64,000 nucleotides of DNA from an uncultured Bacteroidales bacterium (GCA_947625885.1 CANQQA010000002.1:62001-126000); one strand, 5' to 3'. Positions 18,371 through 27,506 are shown, counted from the first letter of the stretch. Program-made: numbers and translations. Notes: generated by a model not told the origin, from the sequence alone.

Positions 18371-19084
18371 ATGAATATTTTTTACACTCCGGATATTGCT
18401 TCGGTGCGGGAGCTGCCCGAAGAAGAGTCGCATCACTGCGTCAAAGTGCTGCGGCAGGTCGAGGGCGACGAACTGATGCTTGCCGACGGCGCCGGTACGT
18501 TCTATCGGGCGATAATCGTGTCGGCGCACCCGAAGCACTGCGCGGTGGATATTGTGGAGACGATACCCGCGCCGCCTGCGTGGGGCTTCCGTCTGCACGT
18601 GGCGATAGCGCCCACGAAGAACCTCGACCGCATGGAGTGGTTTGCCGAAAAATGTACCGAGATAGGCATCGACGCCATTACGCCGCTGCGCTGCCGCTAC
18701 TCCGAGCGGCGCGAGATGAAAAGCGACCGTCTGCGCAAAATCGTGATTTCCGCCATGAAGCAGTCGCTTAAAGCCGTCTGCCCGCAACTCGACGAAATGA
18801 CCGATTTCGACCGTTTCGTCCGACAGCCATTCTCCGGCGACAAATTTATCGCCCATTGTCAGGAGGGCGAGCGCGTGCCGCTGGCGCAGCTTTATGAAGC
18901 GGGTCGCGATGCGTTGGTGCTTATCGGTCCGGAGGGCGATTTCAGCCGCGACGAAATAGCGTTGGCAACCGACTGCGGATTCCGCGCCGTGTCGTTGGGC
19001 GACAGCCGCCTGCGCACCGAGACTGCCGGCGTGGTGGCGTGTCATACCCTGCACATTATTAATCAGATAAACCGTAAAAAATAA
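18371..19084 (+). CDS. rsmE: 16S rRNA (uracil1498-N3)-methyltransferase
   Basis: This 237-residue SPOUT methyltransferase modifies U1498 of 16S rRNA. An N-terminal PUA-like domain (about 1-70, EESHHCVKVLRQVEGDEL) is followed by the knotted domain with IGPEGDFSRDEI and SLGDSRLRTETA, the SAM-binding knot. The start MNIFYTPDIAS is chosen over an ATG six codons upstream because it fits family length and the promoter box. Confidence 0.95.
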   Translation: MNIFYTPDIASVRELPEEESHHCVKVLRQVEGDELMLADGAGTFYRAIIVSAHPKHCAVDIVETIPAPPAWGFRLHVAIAPTKNLDRMEWFAEKCTEIGIDAITPLRCRYSERREMKSDRLRKIVISAMKQSLKAVCPQLDEMTDFDRFVRQPFSGDKFIAHCQEGERVPLAQLYEAGRDALVLIGPEGDFSRDEIALATDCGFRAVSLGDSRLRTETAGVVACHTLHIINQINRKK

Positions 19085-19089
19085 CGCTC

Positions 19090-19914
19090 ATGTATCCCCG
19101 AATATCCAATCTGCACCACACCGAGTCGGGTCTCTTTTTCCTGTTGGCGGGTCCCTGTGTCATCGAAGGCGAAGATATGGCGATGCGCATCGCCGAGAAA
19201 ATAGTCAGCCTTACCGACCGCATGAAGATTCCCTATATTTTCAAAGGCTCGTACCGGAAAGACAACCGTTCGCGCCTCGATTCGTTTACCGGCATCGGCG
19301 ACGAAAAGGCGCTGCGCATATTGCGCAAGGTGCGCGAAACGTTCGACGTGCCGGTAGTAACCGATATACACACTGCCGCCGAAGCCGATATGGCAGCCGC
19401 TTATGTCGATGTGTTGCAGATTCCGGCATTTCTGTGCCGGCAGACCGACCTGTTGCTGGCTGCCGCCCGCACGGGAAAAGTGGTTAATATCAAAAAAGGA
19501 CAATTCTTGTCGGCGGGTGCCATGCGCTTTGCCGCCGAAAAAATAACGGAGTCGGGCAATGAAAACGTAATGCTTACCGAGCGGGGCACCACGTTCGGCT
19601 ATCAGGACTTGGTGGTCGATTATCGCGGCATACCCGAAATGCAGAGTTTCGGCTGTCCGGTGGTGCTCGATGTAACCCATTCGCTGCAACAGCCCAACCA
19701 GACGTCGGGGGTAACCGGCGGTATGCCGAAGCTCATCGAAACGGTGGCGCGTGCCGGCGTGGCGGTAGGGGTCGACGGGCTTTTCATGGAGACGCACCCC
19801 GAGCCGGCAAAAGCCAAATCCGACGGAGCCAATATGCTCCCCCTCGACCGTTTGGAAAATCTCCTTGCCCGCCTTGTCGTTTTGCGGCAGGCGGTCGATT
19901 CGTTTTCGCGGTAG
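19090..19914 (+). CDS. kdsA: 3-deoxy-8-phosphooctulonate (KDO 8-P) synthase
   Basis: KdsA condenses arabinose 5-phosphate with phosphoenolpyruvate for lipopolysaccharide core synthesis. The 274-residue protein shows LAGPCVIEGEDMAM near the start, FKGSYRKDNRSRLDSF, and the loop DVTHSLQQPNQTSG. In the last motif, Q-P-N replaces the usual Q-x-P run of enterobacteria. It starts 5 bp after rsmE and is probably cotranscribed with it. Confidence 0.95.
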   Translation: MYPRISNLHHTESGLFFLLAGPCVIEGEDMAMRIAEKIVSLTDRMKIPYIFKGSYRKDNRSRLDSFTGIGDEKALRILRKVRETFDVPVVTDIHTAAEADMAAAYVDVLQIPAFLCRQTDLLLAAARTGKVVNIKKGQFLSAGAMRFAAEKITESGNENVMLTERGTTFGYQDLVVDYRGIPEMQSFGCPVVLDVTHSLQQPNQTSGVTGGMPKLIETVARAGVAVGVDGLFMETHPEPAKAKSDGANMLPLDRLENLLARLVVLRQAVDSFSR

Positions 19915-19941
19915 CCGCGACCGAATTTTCTCGTAAAAGAT

Positions 19942-20583
19942 TTATTTGTAGAAAAGTATGTGCGCCCGCACGCCCGAAAAATTTTCGATGACCGTGTCGG
20001 CAAGCGCCGCCACCTCGTCGCGGGGCAGCGTGGTTGCCAGCCCCACAACACGCATTCCGCCGGCGCGGGCGGCTTGCAGACCGGCGCGCGAATCCTCGAA
20101 AACGACCGACTGCGCCGGCGCGGCATTCAGTCGGGCAGCCGCCAGCAGATACCCTTCGGGGTCGGGCTTCGAGCGGGTGATGTCGTCGGCAGTAATCACG
20201 ATGTCGAAGAATGTCTTTAATTCGGGGTGTGCCCGCCAAAGGTTTTGTATCTTCGCTTGGTCGGAGCTGGTAACGACCGCCGTGCGTATGTGCAGCGAGC
20301 GGAGCTCCGACAAGAAATCGAGAATGCCCGGAATCAGATAAAATTTCATTTGACGTTCCCATTCAGCCAGCGCAGCGGCAATCTCCCGCTGCCATGCCTC
20401 ATGCCCCGCAAAATGGCGGTCGAAAATCTGTCGCAGCGTATTGCCCTTGATTTTCGCACCGAAATGGTCGGTGTCGTGCAAGTAAGTCGCACCCGTTCTG
20501 TCCCAGAAAATACTGTATTGCGGTTCGGTGTCCACGATGACGCCGTCGAGGTCGAAAAGCGCAGCGGCAGGAAAGTTTCCCAT
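19942..20583 (-). CDS. HAD-superfamily hydrolase, beta-phosphoglucomutase-like
   Basis: This 213-residue protein has HAD motif I LFDLDGVIVDTEP (Asp nucleophile and general acid at 10 and 12), motif II VVTSSDQAK, motif III SKPDPEGY and motif IV VFEDSRAGLQAAR. A helical cap sits after motif I. The enzyme could be a sugar-phosphate phosphatase or phosphomutase; the sequence does not decide. It is convergent with kdsA (27 bp apart) and divergent from the MATE gene. Confidence 0.88.
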   Translation of the reverse strand: MGNFPAAALFDLDGVIVDTEPQYSIFWDRTGATYLHDTDHFGAKIKGNTLRQIFDRHFAGHEAWQREIAAALAEWERQMKFYLIPGILDFLSELRSLHIRTAVVTSSDQAKIQNLWRAHPELKTFFDIVITADDITRSKPDPEGYLLAAARLNAAPAQSVVFEDSRAGLQAARAGGMRVVGLATTLPRDEVAALADTVIENFSGVRAHILFYK

Positions 20584-20647
20584 ATTTTATTTATTTTGTT
20601 TAACGCTGCAAAGGAAATAAAAACCGCGCGACTATACAAATATTTCG

Positions 20648-20655
20648 TACCTTTG
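20648..20655 (+). promoter_or_regulatory. Promoter -7 box for the MATE exporter
   Basis: TACCTTTG matches TAnnTTTG, 20 bp before the start codon. Confidence 0.6.
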
Positions 20656-20675
20656 CCGCCACAACGGAAACGGAT

Positions 20676-22034
20676 ATGGTAAACAATAATTCACCGCAAC
20701 GACTGGGAACGGCACCTATCGGGAGATTGCTGTTGGAATACTCCATACCTGCCATCATAGCGATGACGGTCGTTTCGTTGTACAACGTCATCGACAGCAT
20801 ATTCATCGGGCACGGCGTGGGAGCGATGGCGATAGCCGGTTTGGCGGTAACCTTTCCGCTGATGAATCTGATTATCGCTTTCTGTACGCTGGTAGGAGTG
20901 GGCAGCGCCACCATTACCTCTATATATATGGGGCAGAAAGACCACCGGCGGGCGACTTCGGTATTGCACCATGCCGCCATATTGTTGGCGTTCAACGGCG
21001 TATTGCTCACGTGCGTTACGCTCGTTTTTCTCGACCCCGTGCTGCGCTTTTTCGGCGCCAGCGAAGACACGCTGCCGTATGCCCGCGACTTCATGCGCAT
21101 CATACTTTACGGCAATCCCATTGCCTACCTCTTTGTCGGGTTGAACAATGTCATGCGTGCCACCGGCTATCCCCGCAAGGCGATGTTTTCGTCCATTCTT
21201 ACGGTGGCGGTCAATATCGTCGTGGCGCCGATATTCATCTTTACCTTGAAGTGGGGCATAAAGGGAGCTGCGCTCGCTACCGTGCTGGCACAGTTTACGG
21301 GAATGATATGGGTGCTCTCGCACTTCCTCAACCGCAACAGCTATATCCATTTCAAGCGCGGCTACTTCGGGTTGCAGCGCCGCATCGTCGCTTCGATTCT
21401 GAGCATCGGAATGTCGCCCTTTCTGATGAACTCGTGCGCCTGTCTGGTGGTCATCATCATCAACACGTCGCTGCTCGATTACGGCGGCAATATGGCTATC
21501 GGCGCATACGGTATCGTCAATCGCATGATGACGCTTTTCGTGATGATTGTCTTGGGGCTGGCGCAGGGTATGCAGCCGATTGTCGGCTACAACTACGGCG
21601 CCAACCGCTTCGACCGCGTGAAGCTGACGCTGCATTACGGCATCTTCTGGGGCGGCTGCATCACCACCTTCGGTTTCCTGCTTAACGAATTGATACCGAG
21701 CGTTATCGTTGGACTTTTCACCGACGACCCCGAGCTGTTGGAAATCTCCCGCAACGGCTTGCGCATCATGAGTGCGGCATTTGCCATAGTGGGTATGCAG
21801 ATTGTCATCACGCAATTTTTCCAGTCTATCGGCAAATCGCGCATTTCCATTTTCCTGTCGCTTTCGCGGCAGCTTTTATTTCTGATACCCTGCCTGCTGA
21901 TATTGCCGCCCTTTTACGGAACGAACGGCGTGTGGTGGAGCATACCCATCACCGATACGGTAGCCTTCATCGTCGCGCTGGCGGCATTGTGGTATCATAT
22001 CCGCAAAATGTCGCGCATTCACCCGTTGAAGTAA
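20676..22034 (+). CDS. MATE-family efflux transporter
   Basis: This 452-residue inner-membrane protein has 12 predicted helices in two related halves. It starts MVNNNSPQRLGTAPIGRLL, followed by helix 1 with YSIPAIIAMTVVSLYNVID, a typical MATE segment; GYNYGANRFDRVK after helix 7 is another family mark. Such carriers export cationic compounds using sodium or proton gradients. The substrate cannot be read from sequence. Confidence 0.93.
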   Translation: MVNNNSPQRLGTAPIGRLLLEYSIPAIIAMTVVSLYNVIDSIFIGHGVGAMAIAGLAVTFPLMNLIIAFCTLVGVGSATITSIYMGQKDHRRATSVLHHAAILLAFNGVLLTCVTLVFLDPVLRFFGASEDTLPYARDFMRIILYGNPIAYLFVGLNNVMRATGYPRKAMFSSILTVAVNIVVAPIFIFTLKWGIKGAALATVLAQFTGMIWVLSHFLNRNSYIHFKRGYFGLQRRIVASILSIGMSPFLMNSCACLVVIIINTSLLDYGGNMAIGAYGIVNRMMTLFVMIVLGLAQGMQPIVGYNYGANRFDRVKLTLHYGIFWGGCITTFGFLLNELIPSVIVGLFTDDPELLEISRNGLRIMSAAFAIVGMQIVITQFFQSIGKSRISIFLSLSRQLLFLIPCLLILPPFYGTNGVWWSIPITDTVAFIVALAALWYHIRKMSRIHPLK

Positions 22035-22045
22035 GCCGATTATTT

Positions 22046-22744
22046 TTATTTTATGTGAAAGAGGTATGAAATGCCCGCCCAAATCTGTTGGTGGGCAGAT
22101 GCCTGAAAGTAGGCGTCTTTTCCCTTGCTGTTTTCGAAGAAGTCGTTAAGTCCGAAGTAGTAGCGACCCTCGACGATGATGCTGTGCCGTTTCAGTTTCA
22201 CCTCCATGCCGATGCCGCCGGTGATGCCGTAGTCGAATTTCGATTTTATCGGTTCGTAATACTGCTGCACTTGCAGCACCGATGTGAATGGCGGCAGGTC
22301 GTTCACGTCGAAGCTCGATGAAACCTTGTCGGAAAACAGAACGCCGATTTGCGGACCGAGATTGAGAAATCCCCGTATCGGCTCGTTGCCGAAAAAGATG
22401 TGGGAGAGAAACGGTATGGTGATGTAATTCATCGTGTGGCTGTAAGCGTAGTCGCCGGTTGTTTCCCTTGAAAAATCCTCTTTCCAGCCGAATTGCGAAA
22501 AATTCACTTCGCCGATGATGCCGAAATACTTTTCCTCGATGTAGCGCACCGACACCCCCATACTCATACCGGGTTGGAATTTTTCCCGCACCGACGGGCG
22601 AAACGTAACTTTCGAGAACGTGGCTCCGCCTCTGACGCCTACCGATACCGAGCGGTATTTGTTGTATTTCCGTTGTGCCTGCATATCGGCGGCGCACCCC
22701 GACAGGAGTGCGAAAACAAGGCAGAGGCGCAGGAGCTGTTTCAT
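22046..22744 (-). CDS. PorT/outer-membrane beta-barrel family protein
   Basis: This 232-residue exported protein has a signal sequence (1-24, MKQLLRLCLVFALLSGCAAD, where the Cys at 17 also resembles a lipobox). The rest is alternating beta-strand segments with aromatic ends (RSVSVGVRGGATFSKVTF, YFGIIGEVNFSQFGWKE), as in the porin/PorT family. It ends 11 bp before an adjacent convergent gene and starts 10 bp after the LysM protein gene, so the two are probably one operon. Confidence 0.75.
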   Translation of the reverse strand: MKQLLRLCLVFALLSGCAADMQAQRKYNKYRSVSVGVRGGATFSKVTFRPSVREKFQPGMSMGVSVRYIEEKYFGIIGEVNFSQFGWKEDFSRETTGDYAYSHTMNYITIPFLSHIFFGNEPIRGFLNLGPQIGVLFSDKVSSSFDVNDLPPFTSVLQVQQYYEPIKSKFDYGITGGIGMEVKLKRHSIIVEGRYYFGLNDFFENSKGKDAYFQASAHQQIWAGISYLFHIK

Positions 22745-22754
22745 CGGGGCGTAA

Positions 22755-24749
22755 TTATTCGGTGAGCAACGTTTCGCGGGTGATGTCGAAAGCCGGCGTG
22801 AAGCGGACGAAAAGAATCGCCTCGTTGTCGAATCCGCTCCAATTGTTGATGCGGCGGAATCGGAAACACGTCTGTATTCCCGAGTAGGCGACCGATTCGA
22901 TGTCGTTTTCGAAGTCGCTGCCGAACCGTTGCAGCGCCGTCAGGAAAAACAGTCCCGTGTCATATCCTAAAAATACGTGCTGCGGGTTGGCTTGCAGCAT
23001 ATCTTTGCGGAACCACGACAGGAACGCGTCCTGCACTTTTGCCGCCATTTCATCGGACGGCAGGGCGTAAAAGCGCGAAAATATCGTGGTGTTCAGCCGG
23101 CAGAACGGGTCGATGTATTCCTTGATATACATTTGCCATTCGGGATAGCCGTAGAGCGAAATGTTGAGGCGGGGTTTGTCGTCTTTCAGCTTGGCGAGCG
23201 GAGCCACCACTTTGCCTACGGCGCCCCGACCGGTGGCGTTGGTGAGCACGAACAGGTCGGTGGCATTGGGCAGCATTTCGTCGAATGTCTCCATATAGGG
23301 GTCTTGTCCGAGCGATATTTCCACGAAGTCTTTGCCCTCTTGCAGCAGCTTGGTTTTGATGCGGTCGATGTGGTCGGATTTGCTGTTTTCGCTGCCGCTG
23401 TCGTCGATGACGAAAACGACCGATTTGTCGCCGATTTCTTCAAACAGTTTCTCTCGGCTTCGGGCATACAGGCTTTCATGCGGAATGTTGCATTGGAAGA
23501 CGCGCGGGTTGCGGTTGGCTTCGTCGCTTTTCACGGCGAAGGGATTCACCATATTTATTCCTTCCCGACGGGCGAATGCGGCGACGGCGGCAATATCGGC
23601 GTTTTCTACGGGTCCGACGATCAGGTCGAGATTCTTTTCCGGCAGCGTGCCGATGAGCGAATCGACGACGGCGCGGCTGCCCCGTGTGTCGAGCGCATAG
23701 ATGCGGAGCGACATACCGGCACGCTTCATACTGTCGGCTGCGAGGAGGAACCCTTCATAAAATTCCGTGTAGAGCGACGAGCGCACATCGGCTTCGCGGT
23801 CGGTCATAAACGGCAGCATGACGGCGACATTGTAGGTGCCACCCTGTTTTGCCCGACGATGCGCGGGTGCGGGCGTATTCTCTTCGGCGACCGGCGCTAC
23901 CGCCTGTTCCTCTTTTTTCGGAACGGCTACCGTGTTTCCTTTTTGCACGAGGTCTCTGCCTTTGTTTACCGCCAAGATTTCTTCCGGTGTCGTACCGAAT
24001 TTCCGGGCAACGCTTTCGAGCGTTTCCTTTTTGCTCTTTACCGTATAGTAAAATACGGCTTGCTGACGGGGGGCGGCAGACTCTTTCGTTTCTTCGTTTT
24101 TATTGTTGGAGGCGATGCGTATCACTTCGCCTATCGCCAAGTGGTGCGGGTCGATGCCCGGATTGTCGTCGACGATGCTCTCGACCGTCGTCCGGTAGCG
24201 TTTGGAGAGGGAGTAGAGCGTTTCGCCGGCGGCTATGGTGTGATAGACGTAGGCATCCTGCGACTGTATGGGGTTTCCTTCCACCGCATTTTGCGGAATC
24301 CGCAGCGTGTCGCCCACGCGGATTACCTCTTCCGCTTCCGGATTGAGCGCGATGATGCGATTGACCGAAACGCCGTATATAATGGAAAGGGAGTAGAGCG
24401 TTTCGCCGCTTGACACGATGTGTTTGAATGTCTTTTCGGCATTCGATATTTGCGCCGTCTTATACCGTACGGGTATGAGCAGCAGGTGCCCTTCCGACAG
24501 GTTGCTCCGTTGTTTCGTTTCCGGGTTGTATTGGAAAATGATTTCCGGTTCTACCTCGAATTTCGTGCATACGCTGTCGATGTTGTCGTTTTCTTCGATA
24601 CGGTAGAGATAAAACTCCTTTCCATTGATGGTTTTACGCGAAAAGGTCGTTTGGGGGGCAGGTTTGCGATTGGACGTTTGCGCTGCCGTTTCCGTCGGAA
24701 ACAGCGACGAAATGAACAGCACGAATAAGACAAGACGGATAAAACGCAT
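22755..24749 (-). CDS. Secreted LysM-repeat protein with a periplasmic-binding-protein-like domain
   Basis: The start at 24749 gives 664 residues with a signal peptide (1-23). Four LysM-like modules follow at about 46-93, 108-152, 168-212 and 233-277 (for example VSSGETLYSLSIIYGVSVN), then a linker rich in Ala, Pro and Glu. Residues 305-660 resemble a type 1 periplasmic ligand-binding fold (YNVAVMLPFMTDREADV, LDLIVGPVENADIAAVAAFA). This layout is reminiscent of LpoA-like regulators, so a role in peptidoglycan synthesis or sensing is a reasonable inference, not proved. It is cotranscribed with the beta-barrel gene. Confidence 0.85.
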   Translation of the reverse strand: MRFIRLVLFVLFISSLFPTETAAQTSNRKPAPQTTFSRKTINGKEFYLYRIEENDNIDSVCTKFEVEPEIIFQYNPETKQRSNLSEGHLLLIPVRYKTAQISNAEKTFKHIVSSGETLYSLSIIYGVSVNRIIALNPEAEEVIRVGDTLRIPQNAVEGNPIQSQDAYVYHTIAAGETLYSLSKRYRTTVESIVDDNPGIDPHHLAIGEVIRIASNNKNEETKESAAPRQQAVFYYTVKSKKETLESVARKFGTTPEEILAVNKGRDLVQKGNTVAVPKKEEQAVAPVAEENTPAPAHRRAKQGGTYNVAVMLPFMTDREADVRSSLYTEFYEGFLLAADSMKRAGMSLRIYALDTRGSRAVVDSLIGTLPEKNLDLIVGPVENADIAAVAAFARREGINMVNPFAVKSDEANRNPRVFQCNIPHESLYARSREKLFEEIGDKSVVFVIDDSGSENSKSDHIDRIKTKLLQEGKDFVEISLGQDPYMETFDEMLPNATDLFVLTNATGRGAVGKVVAPLAKLKDDKPRLNISLYGYPEWQMYIKEYIDPFCRLNTTIFSRFYALPSDEMAAKVQDAFLSWFRKDMLQANPQHVFLGYDTGLFFLTALQRFGSDFENDIESVAYSGIQTCFRFRRINNWSGFDNEAILFVRFTPAFDITRETLLTE

Positions 24750-24772
24750 GGCATCGAATTTGAAAAACGTTA

Positions 24773-24780
24773 CAAAGATA
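24773..24780 (-). promoter_or_regulatory. Promoter -7 box for the LysM protein operon
   Basis: On the minus strand this reads TATCTTTG, matching TAnnTTTG, 24 bp before the start codon. Confidence 0.6.
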
Positions 24781-24851
24781 ACGTTCTTGCACAAAAAAAA
24801 CAATATCGCTATTTCTTTTCACTCGAAATCGGAATATTTACCGAATAAAGC

Positions 24852-24994
24852 CAAAAATTTTTAGCGGAAAGTTTTGTAAATTTGTATTTTCAGATTATTT
24901 TGCAAAAAGAATTGAATAACCAACAAAATAGATTATGAAAAAGAAATTACAGTTTTTAGTTGCGTCCGCGCTCTTGCGGGGCGGAGCGGCAACG
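24852..24994 (+). repeat. Decayed copy of the LRR gene's promoter, leader and signal peptide
   Basis: This stretch is a diverged direct repeat of 25029-25172 at an offset of about 178 bp. Both copies share AGTTTTG, AATTTGTATT, GAATAACCAACAAAATAGAT before ATG, and the signal-peptide codons through GGCAACG. In this copy the -7 box reads TATTTTGC, one T short of the TATTTTTG of the working copy, so it is probably inactive. Confidence 0.85.
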
Positions 24995-25054
24995 ATACAG
25001 ACTCAATCCGCCTCCGAACGAATGAACGTAAAATTTTTCAGTAAAAAGTTTTGA
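24935..25054 (+). pseudogene. Truncated signal-peptide ORF, remnant of a duplicated LRR gene
   Basis: The 39 codons read MKKKLQFLVASALLRGGAAT and then unrelated residues to a TGA at 25052-25054. The first 20 residues parallel the LRR protein's MKKRLLFLVVSALLWSGTAT. The body of the gene is missing, and the charged and Gly changes (RGG for WSG) suggest loss of selection. Confidence 0.7.
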
Positions 25055-25172
25055 AAATTTGTATTCTCGAATTATTTTTGCGGAAAGAAACGAATAACCA
25101 ACAAAATAGATTATGAAAAAGAGATTACTGTTTTTAGTCGTTTCCGCGCTCTTGTGGAGCGGGACGGCAACG
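25029..25172 (+). repeat. Working copy of the duplicated promoter/leader/signal-peptide segment
   Basis: This is the downstream partner of the direct repeat at 24852-24994. It supplies the promoter and first 20 codons of the intact LRR gene. Confidence 0.85.
25050..25080 (+). promoter_or_regulatory. Promoter of the BspA-like LRR gene
   Basis: TTTG (25050-25053), a 19-bp spacer and TATTTTTG (25073-25080) match both Bacteroidetes elements, 32 bp before the ATG. Confidence 0.65.
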
Positions 25173-27506
25173 GCGCAACCGGCTGGTCCCGACGAGGGCT
25201 ACTGCGGTTTAGTTCACCGAGGCGATGTTACTTGGAAGTACGAGGAGGTAGGAGGAGGAAAAGGAGTTCTCACAATTTCCGGTAAAGGGAAAATGGAGCT
25301 TTATGTCAACAAGTATAGTCGTTGTGCTCCATGGCGCGACAAATGGATTGTATCAGTAAAGATAGACGATGGTGTTACCTCTATCGGCAGTTATGCTTTT
25401 TGGAGGTGTTTGACCGAAGAGATATCGATACCCAATAGCGTTACTTCTATCGGCAATGGGGCTTTTTACGAGTGCGTGCAGTTGCCAAACATAACGATAC
25501 CCGAGAGTGTTACCTCCATCGCTCCTTTTACTTTTTGGGGGTGCACGAGCTTGACGTCGATAACGTTAAGCAATAACGTTTGGTCTATCGGTCACAATGC
25601 TTTTGAAGGTTGTGCGAGCTTGAAAGAGATAACGATACCGGAGAACGTTACCATTATCGACGAGGGAGCTTTTTTGAATTGCGGGAGCTTGACGTCGGTA
25701 ACGATGGGCAAGAGCGTACAGACTATCGGCAGCCATGCTTTTGAAGGTTGTGCGAACTTGAAAGAGATAACGCTGCCCGAGAGTGTTACTTCTATCGGCA
25801 ATAGGGCTTTTAGGGGTTGCGGGAGTTTGACGTCGTCGTTAACGATACCCCAAAACGTTCAGACTATCGGCAACCGTGCTTTTGAAGGTTGTGCGAACTT
25901 GAAAGAGATGACGATACCGGATAACGTTACCATTATCGACGAATGGACTTTTAACGGTTGCGGGAGCTTGACATCGGTAACGATAGGCAAGAGCGTTCAG
26001 ACTATCGGCGACCATGCTTTTAACAATTGTACGAACTTGAAAGAAATAACGCTGCCAGAGAGTGTTACCACTATCGACAACTATGCTTTTGCCGGTTGCA
26101 CGAGCTTGACGAAGATAACGATACCCGAGAGCGTTACCTCTATCGGCTACGGTGCTTTTGAAGGATGTACGAACTTGAAAGAGATAACGCTGCCGGAAAA
26201 CATTACCATTATCGACGGAGGAACTTTTAACGGTTGCACCGGCTTGACAAAGATAACGATACCAGAGAGCGTTACCACAATCGGCAAAGATGCTTTTTCC
26301 GGCTGCGCGGGTTTGACGTCGGCAACAATAGGCACGGGCGTTCAGACAATCGGCAACGGAGCTTTTTCGGGCTGCACGGGCTTGAAAGAGATATGGTTCA
26401 ATGCCGAGTCCTGTATAAGCGGAGATTTTAGCGGGTGTTCGGCATTGACGACGGTGCATATCGGCGAGAATGTCAAACAGATTCCCGACAATGCTTTTTC
26501 CGGTTGCAGGAATTTGAGTCAGATAATGATACCCGATGGCGTTCAAACAATCGGCGAAAATGCATTTTACCGTTGCACGGGCATGACATCGATAACAATA
26601 GGCAGTGGCTTACAGACAATCGGCAACGGAGCTTTTAGCGTTTGCAAAGGAGTGAAAGAAGTATGGTTCAATGCCGAGAACTGTATAAGCGGAGATTTTA
26701 GCGGGTGTTCGTCATTGGCGACGGTGGAGATCGGAGATAATGTCAAACAGATTCCCGAGGAAGCATTTTATGGTTGTACGAAATTGACGTCGGTAACGAT
26801 AGGGAAGAGCGTACAGACAATCGGCAACGATGCTTTTTACGGATGCACGAGCTTGAAAGAGATACAGTACAATGCCGAGAACTGTATAAGCGGAGGATTT
26901 ATCAGACGATTGGCATTGATGACGGTGGAATTTGGAGAGAATGTCAAACGGATACCCGACCATGCTTTTTCCGGCTGCGTGAGCTTGAAAGAGATAACGA
27001 TACCCGATAACGTTACCTATATTGGCGAGGGAGCTTTTGAGGAATGCATGGATATGTCGGGTCTGACGATAGGCAGTAGCGTACAGACAATCGGCAAAAA
27101 CGCTTTTACGAATTGTATGAGCTTGAGAGAAGTAGTAGCCTATAACCCCGAACCGATTAGTATAGGAACAGGCGAGGAGTCAGACTTTGCATTCAGTAGA
27201 GTGAATTGTGCCAATGTTTCGCTTTACGTGCCGGACGAATCGGTAGAAAAATATAAAAATGCCGAAGGGTGGAAAAAGTTCAAAATACTATCGATAGAAG
27301 AGCTTGATACACCGAACGAACCCAATGGACCCGATGATTCCGATGACCCGTCGGCAGTAACGGAAACGCAGGCAGAAGCCGGACACATAACGGTGTATAA
27401 TATGCAAGGCGTACCGGTACTCGAAACCGATGATGCCGCCGACCTCAAAACATTACAAAACGGCGCCTACATCGTGAACGGCAAGAAGATGATTATTGCC
27501 CGATAG
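25113..27506 (+). CDS. BspA-like leucine-rich repeat surface protein
   Basis: This 797-residue exported protein has a signal peptide (1-21, cut after ATA). About 25 repeats of 22-24 residues of the LRR_5/BspA type follow from residue 80 to 670 (patterns such as ITIPESVTSIGYGAFEGCTN). A Pro/Asp linker (about 735-755, PNEPNGPDDSDDP) leads to a short C-terminal domain ending YIVNGKKMIIAR, common on Bacteroidales exported proteins. BspA relatives bind host matrix proteins and other cells, so adhesion is likely but unproved. One repeat near 26891-26920 carries compensating indels. An adjacent dead copy of the 5' end shows past duplication. Confidence 0.93.
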   Translation: MKKRLLFLVVSALLWSGTATAQPAGPDEGYCGLVHRGDVTWKYEEVGGGKGVLTISGKGKMELYVNKYSRCAPWRDKWIVSVKIDDGVTSIGSYAFWRCLTEEISIPNSVTSIGNGAFYECVQLPNITIPESVTSIAPFTFWGCTSLTSITLSNNVWSIGHNAFEGCASLKEITIPENVTIIDEGAFLNCGSLTSVTMGKSVQTIGSHAFEGCANLKEITLPESVTSIGNRAFRGCGSLTSSLTIPQNVQTIGNRAFEGCANLKEMTIPDNVTIIDEWTFNGCGSLTSVTIGKSVQTIGDHAFNNCTNLKEITLPESVTTIDNYAFAGCTSLTKITIPESVTSIGYGAFEGCTNLKEITLPENITIIDGGTFNGCTGLTKITIPESVTTIGKDAFSGCAGLTSATIGTGVQTIGNGAFSGCTGLKEIWFNAESCISGDFSGCSALTTVHIGENVKQIPDNAFSGCRNLSQIMIPDGVQTIGENAFYRCTGMTSITIGSGLQTIGNGAFSVCKGVKEVWFNAENCISGDFSGCSSLATVEIGDNVKQIPEEAFYGCTKLTSVTIGKSVQTIGNDAFYGCTSLKEIQYNAENCISGGFIRRLALMTVEFGENVKRIPDHAFSGCVSLKEITIPDNVTYIGEGAFEECMDMSGLTIGSSVQTIGKNAFTNCMSLREVVAYNPEPISIGTGEESDFAFSRVNCANVSLYVPDESVEKYKNAEGWKKFKILSIEELDTPNEPNGPDDSDDPSAVTETQAEAGHITVYNMQGVPVLETDDAADLKTLQNGAYIVNGKKMIIAR
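25350..27130 (+). repeat. Tandem LRR coding repeats
   Basis: Units of about 66-72 bp recur, with near-identical blocks such as CAGACTATCGGCA and TTGAAAGAGATAACG. A longer three-unit block containing TGGTTCAATGCCGAG and TGTATAAGCGGAG recurs about every 270 bp between 26395 and 26900. Such DNA-level similarity allows repeat gain, loss and gene conversion. Confidence 0.85.

Noticed and set aside
20691-21815. 374-codon minus-strand frame opposite the MATE gene
   Set aside because: Antisense shadow; no motif and extreme His/Asp content.
25350-27130. Regular repeats considered as a CRISPR array
   Set aside because: They are in frame, diverged, of coding-repeat length and inside an LRR gene; there is no constant repeat/variable spacer pattern and no cas gene.
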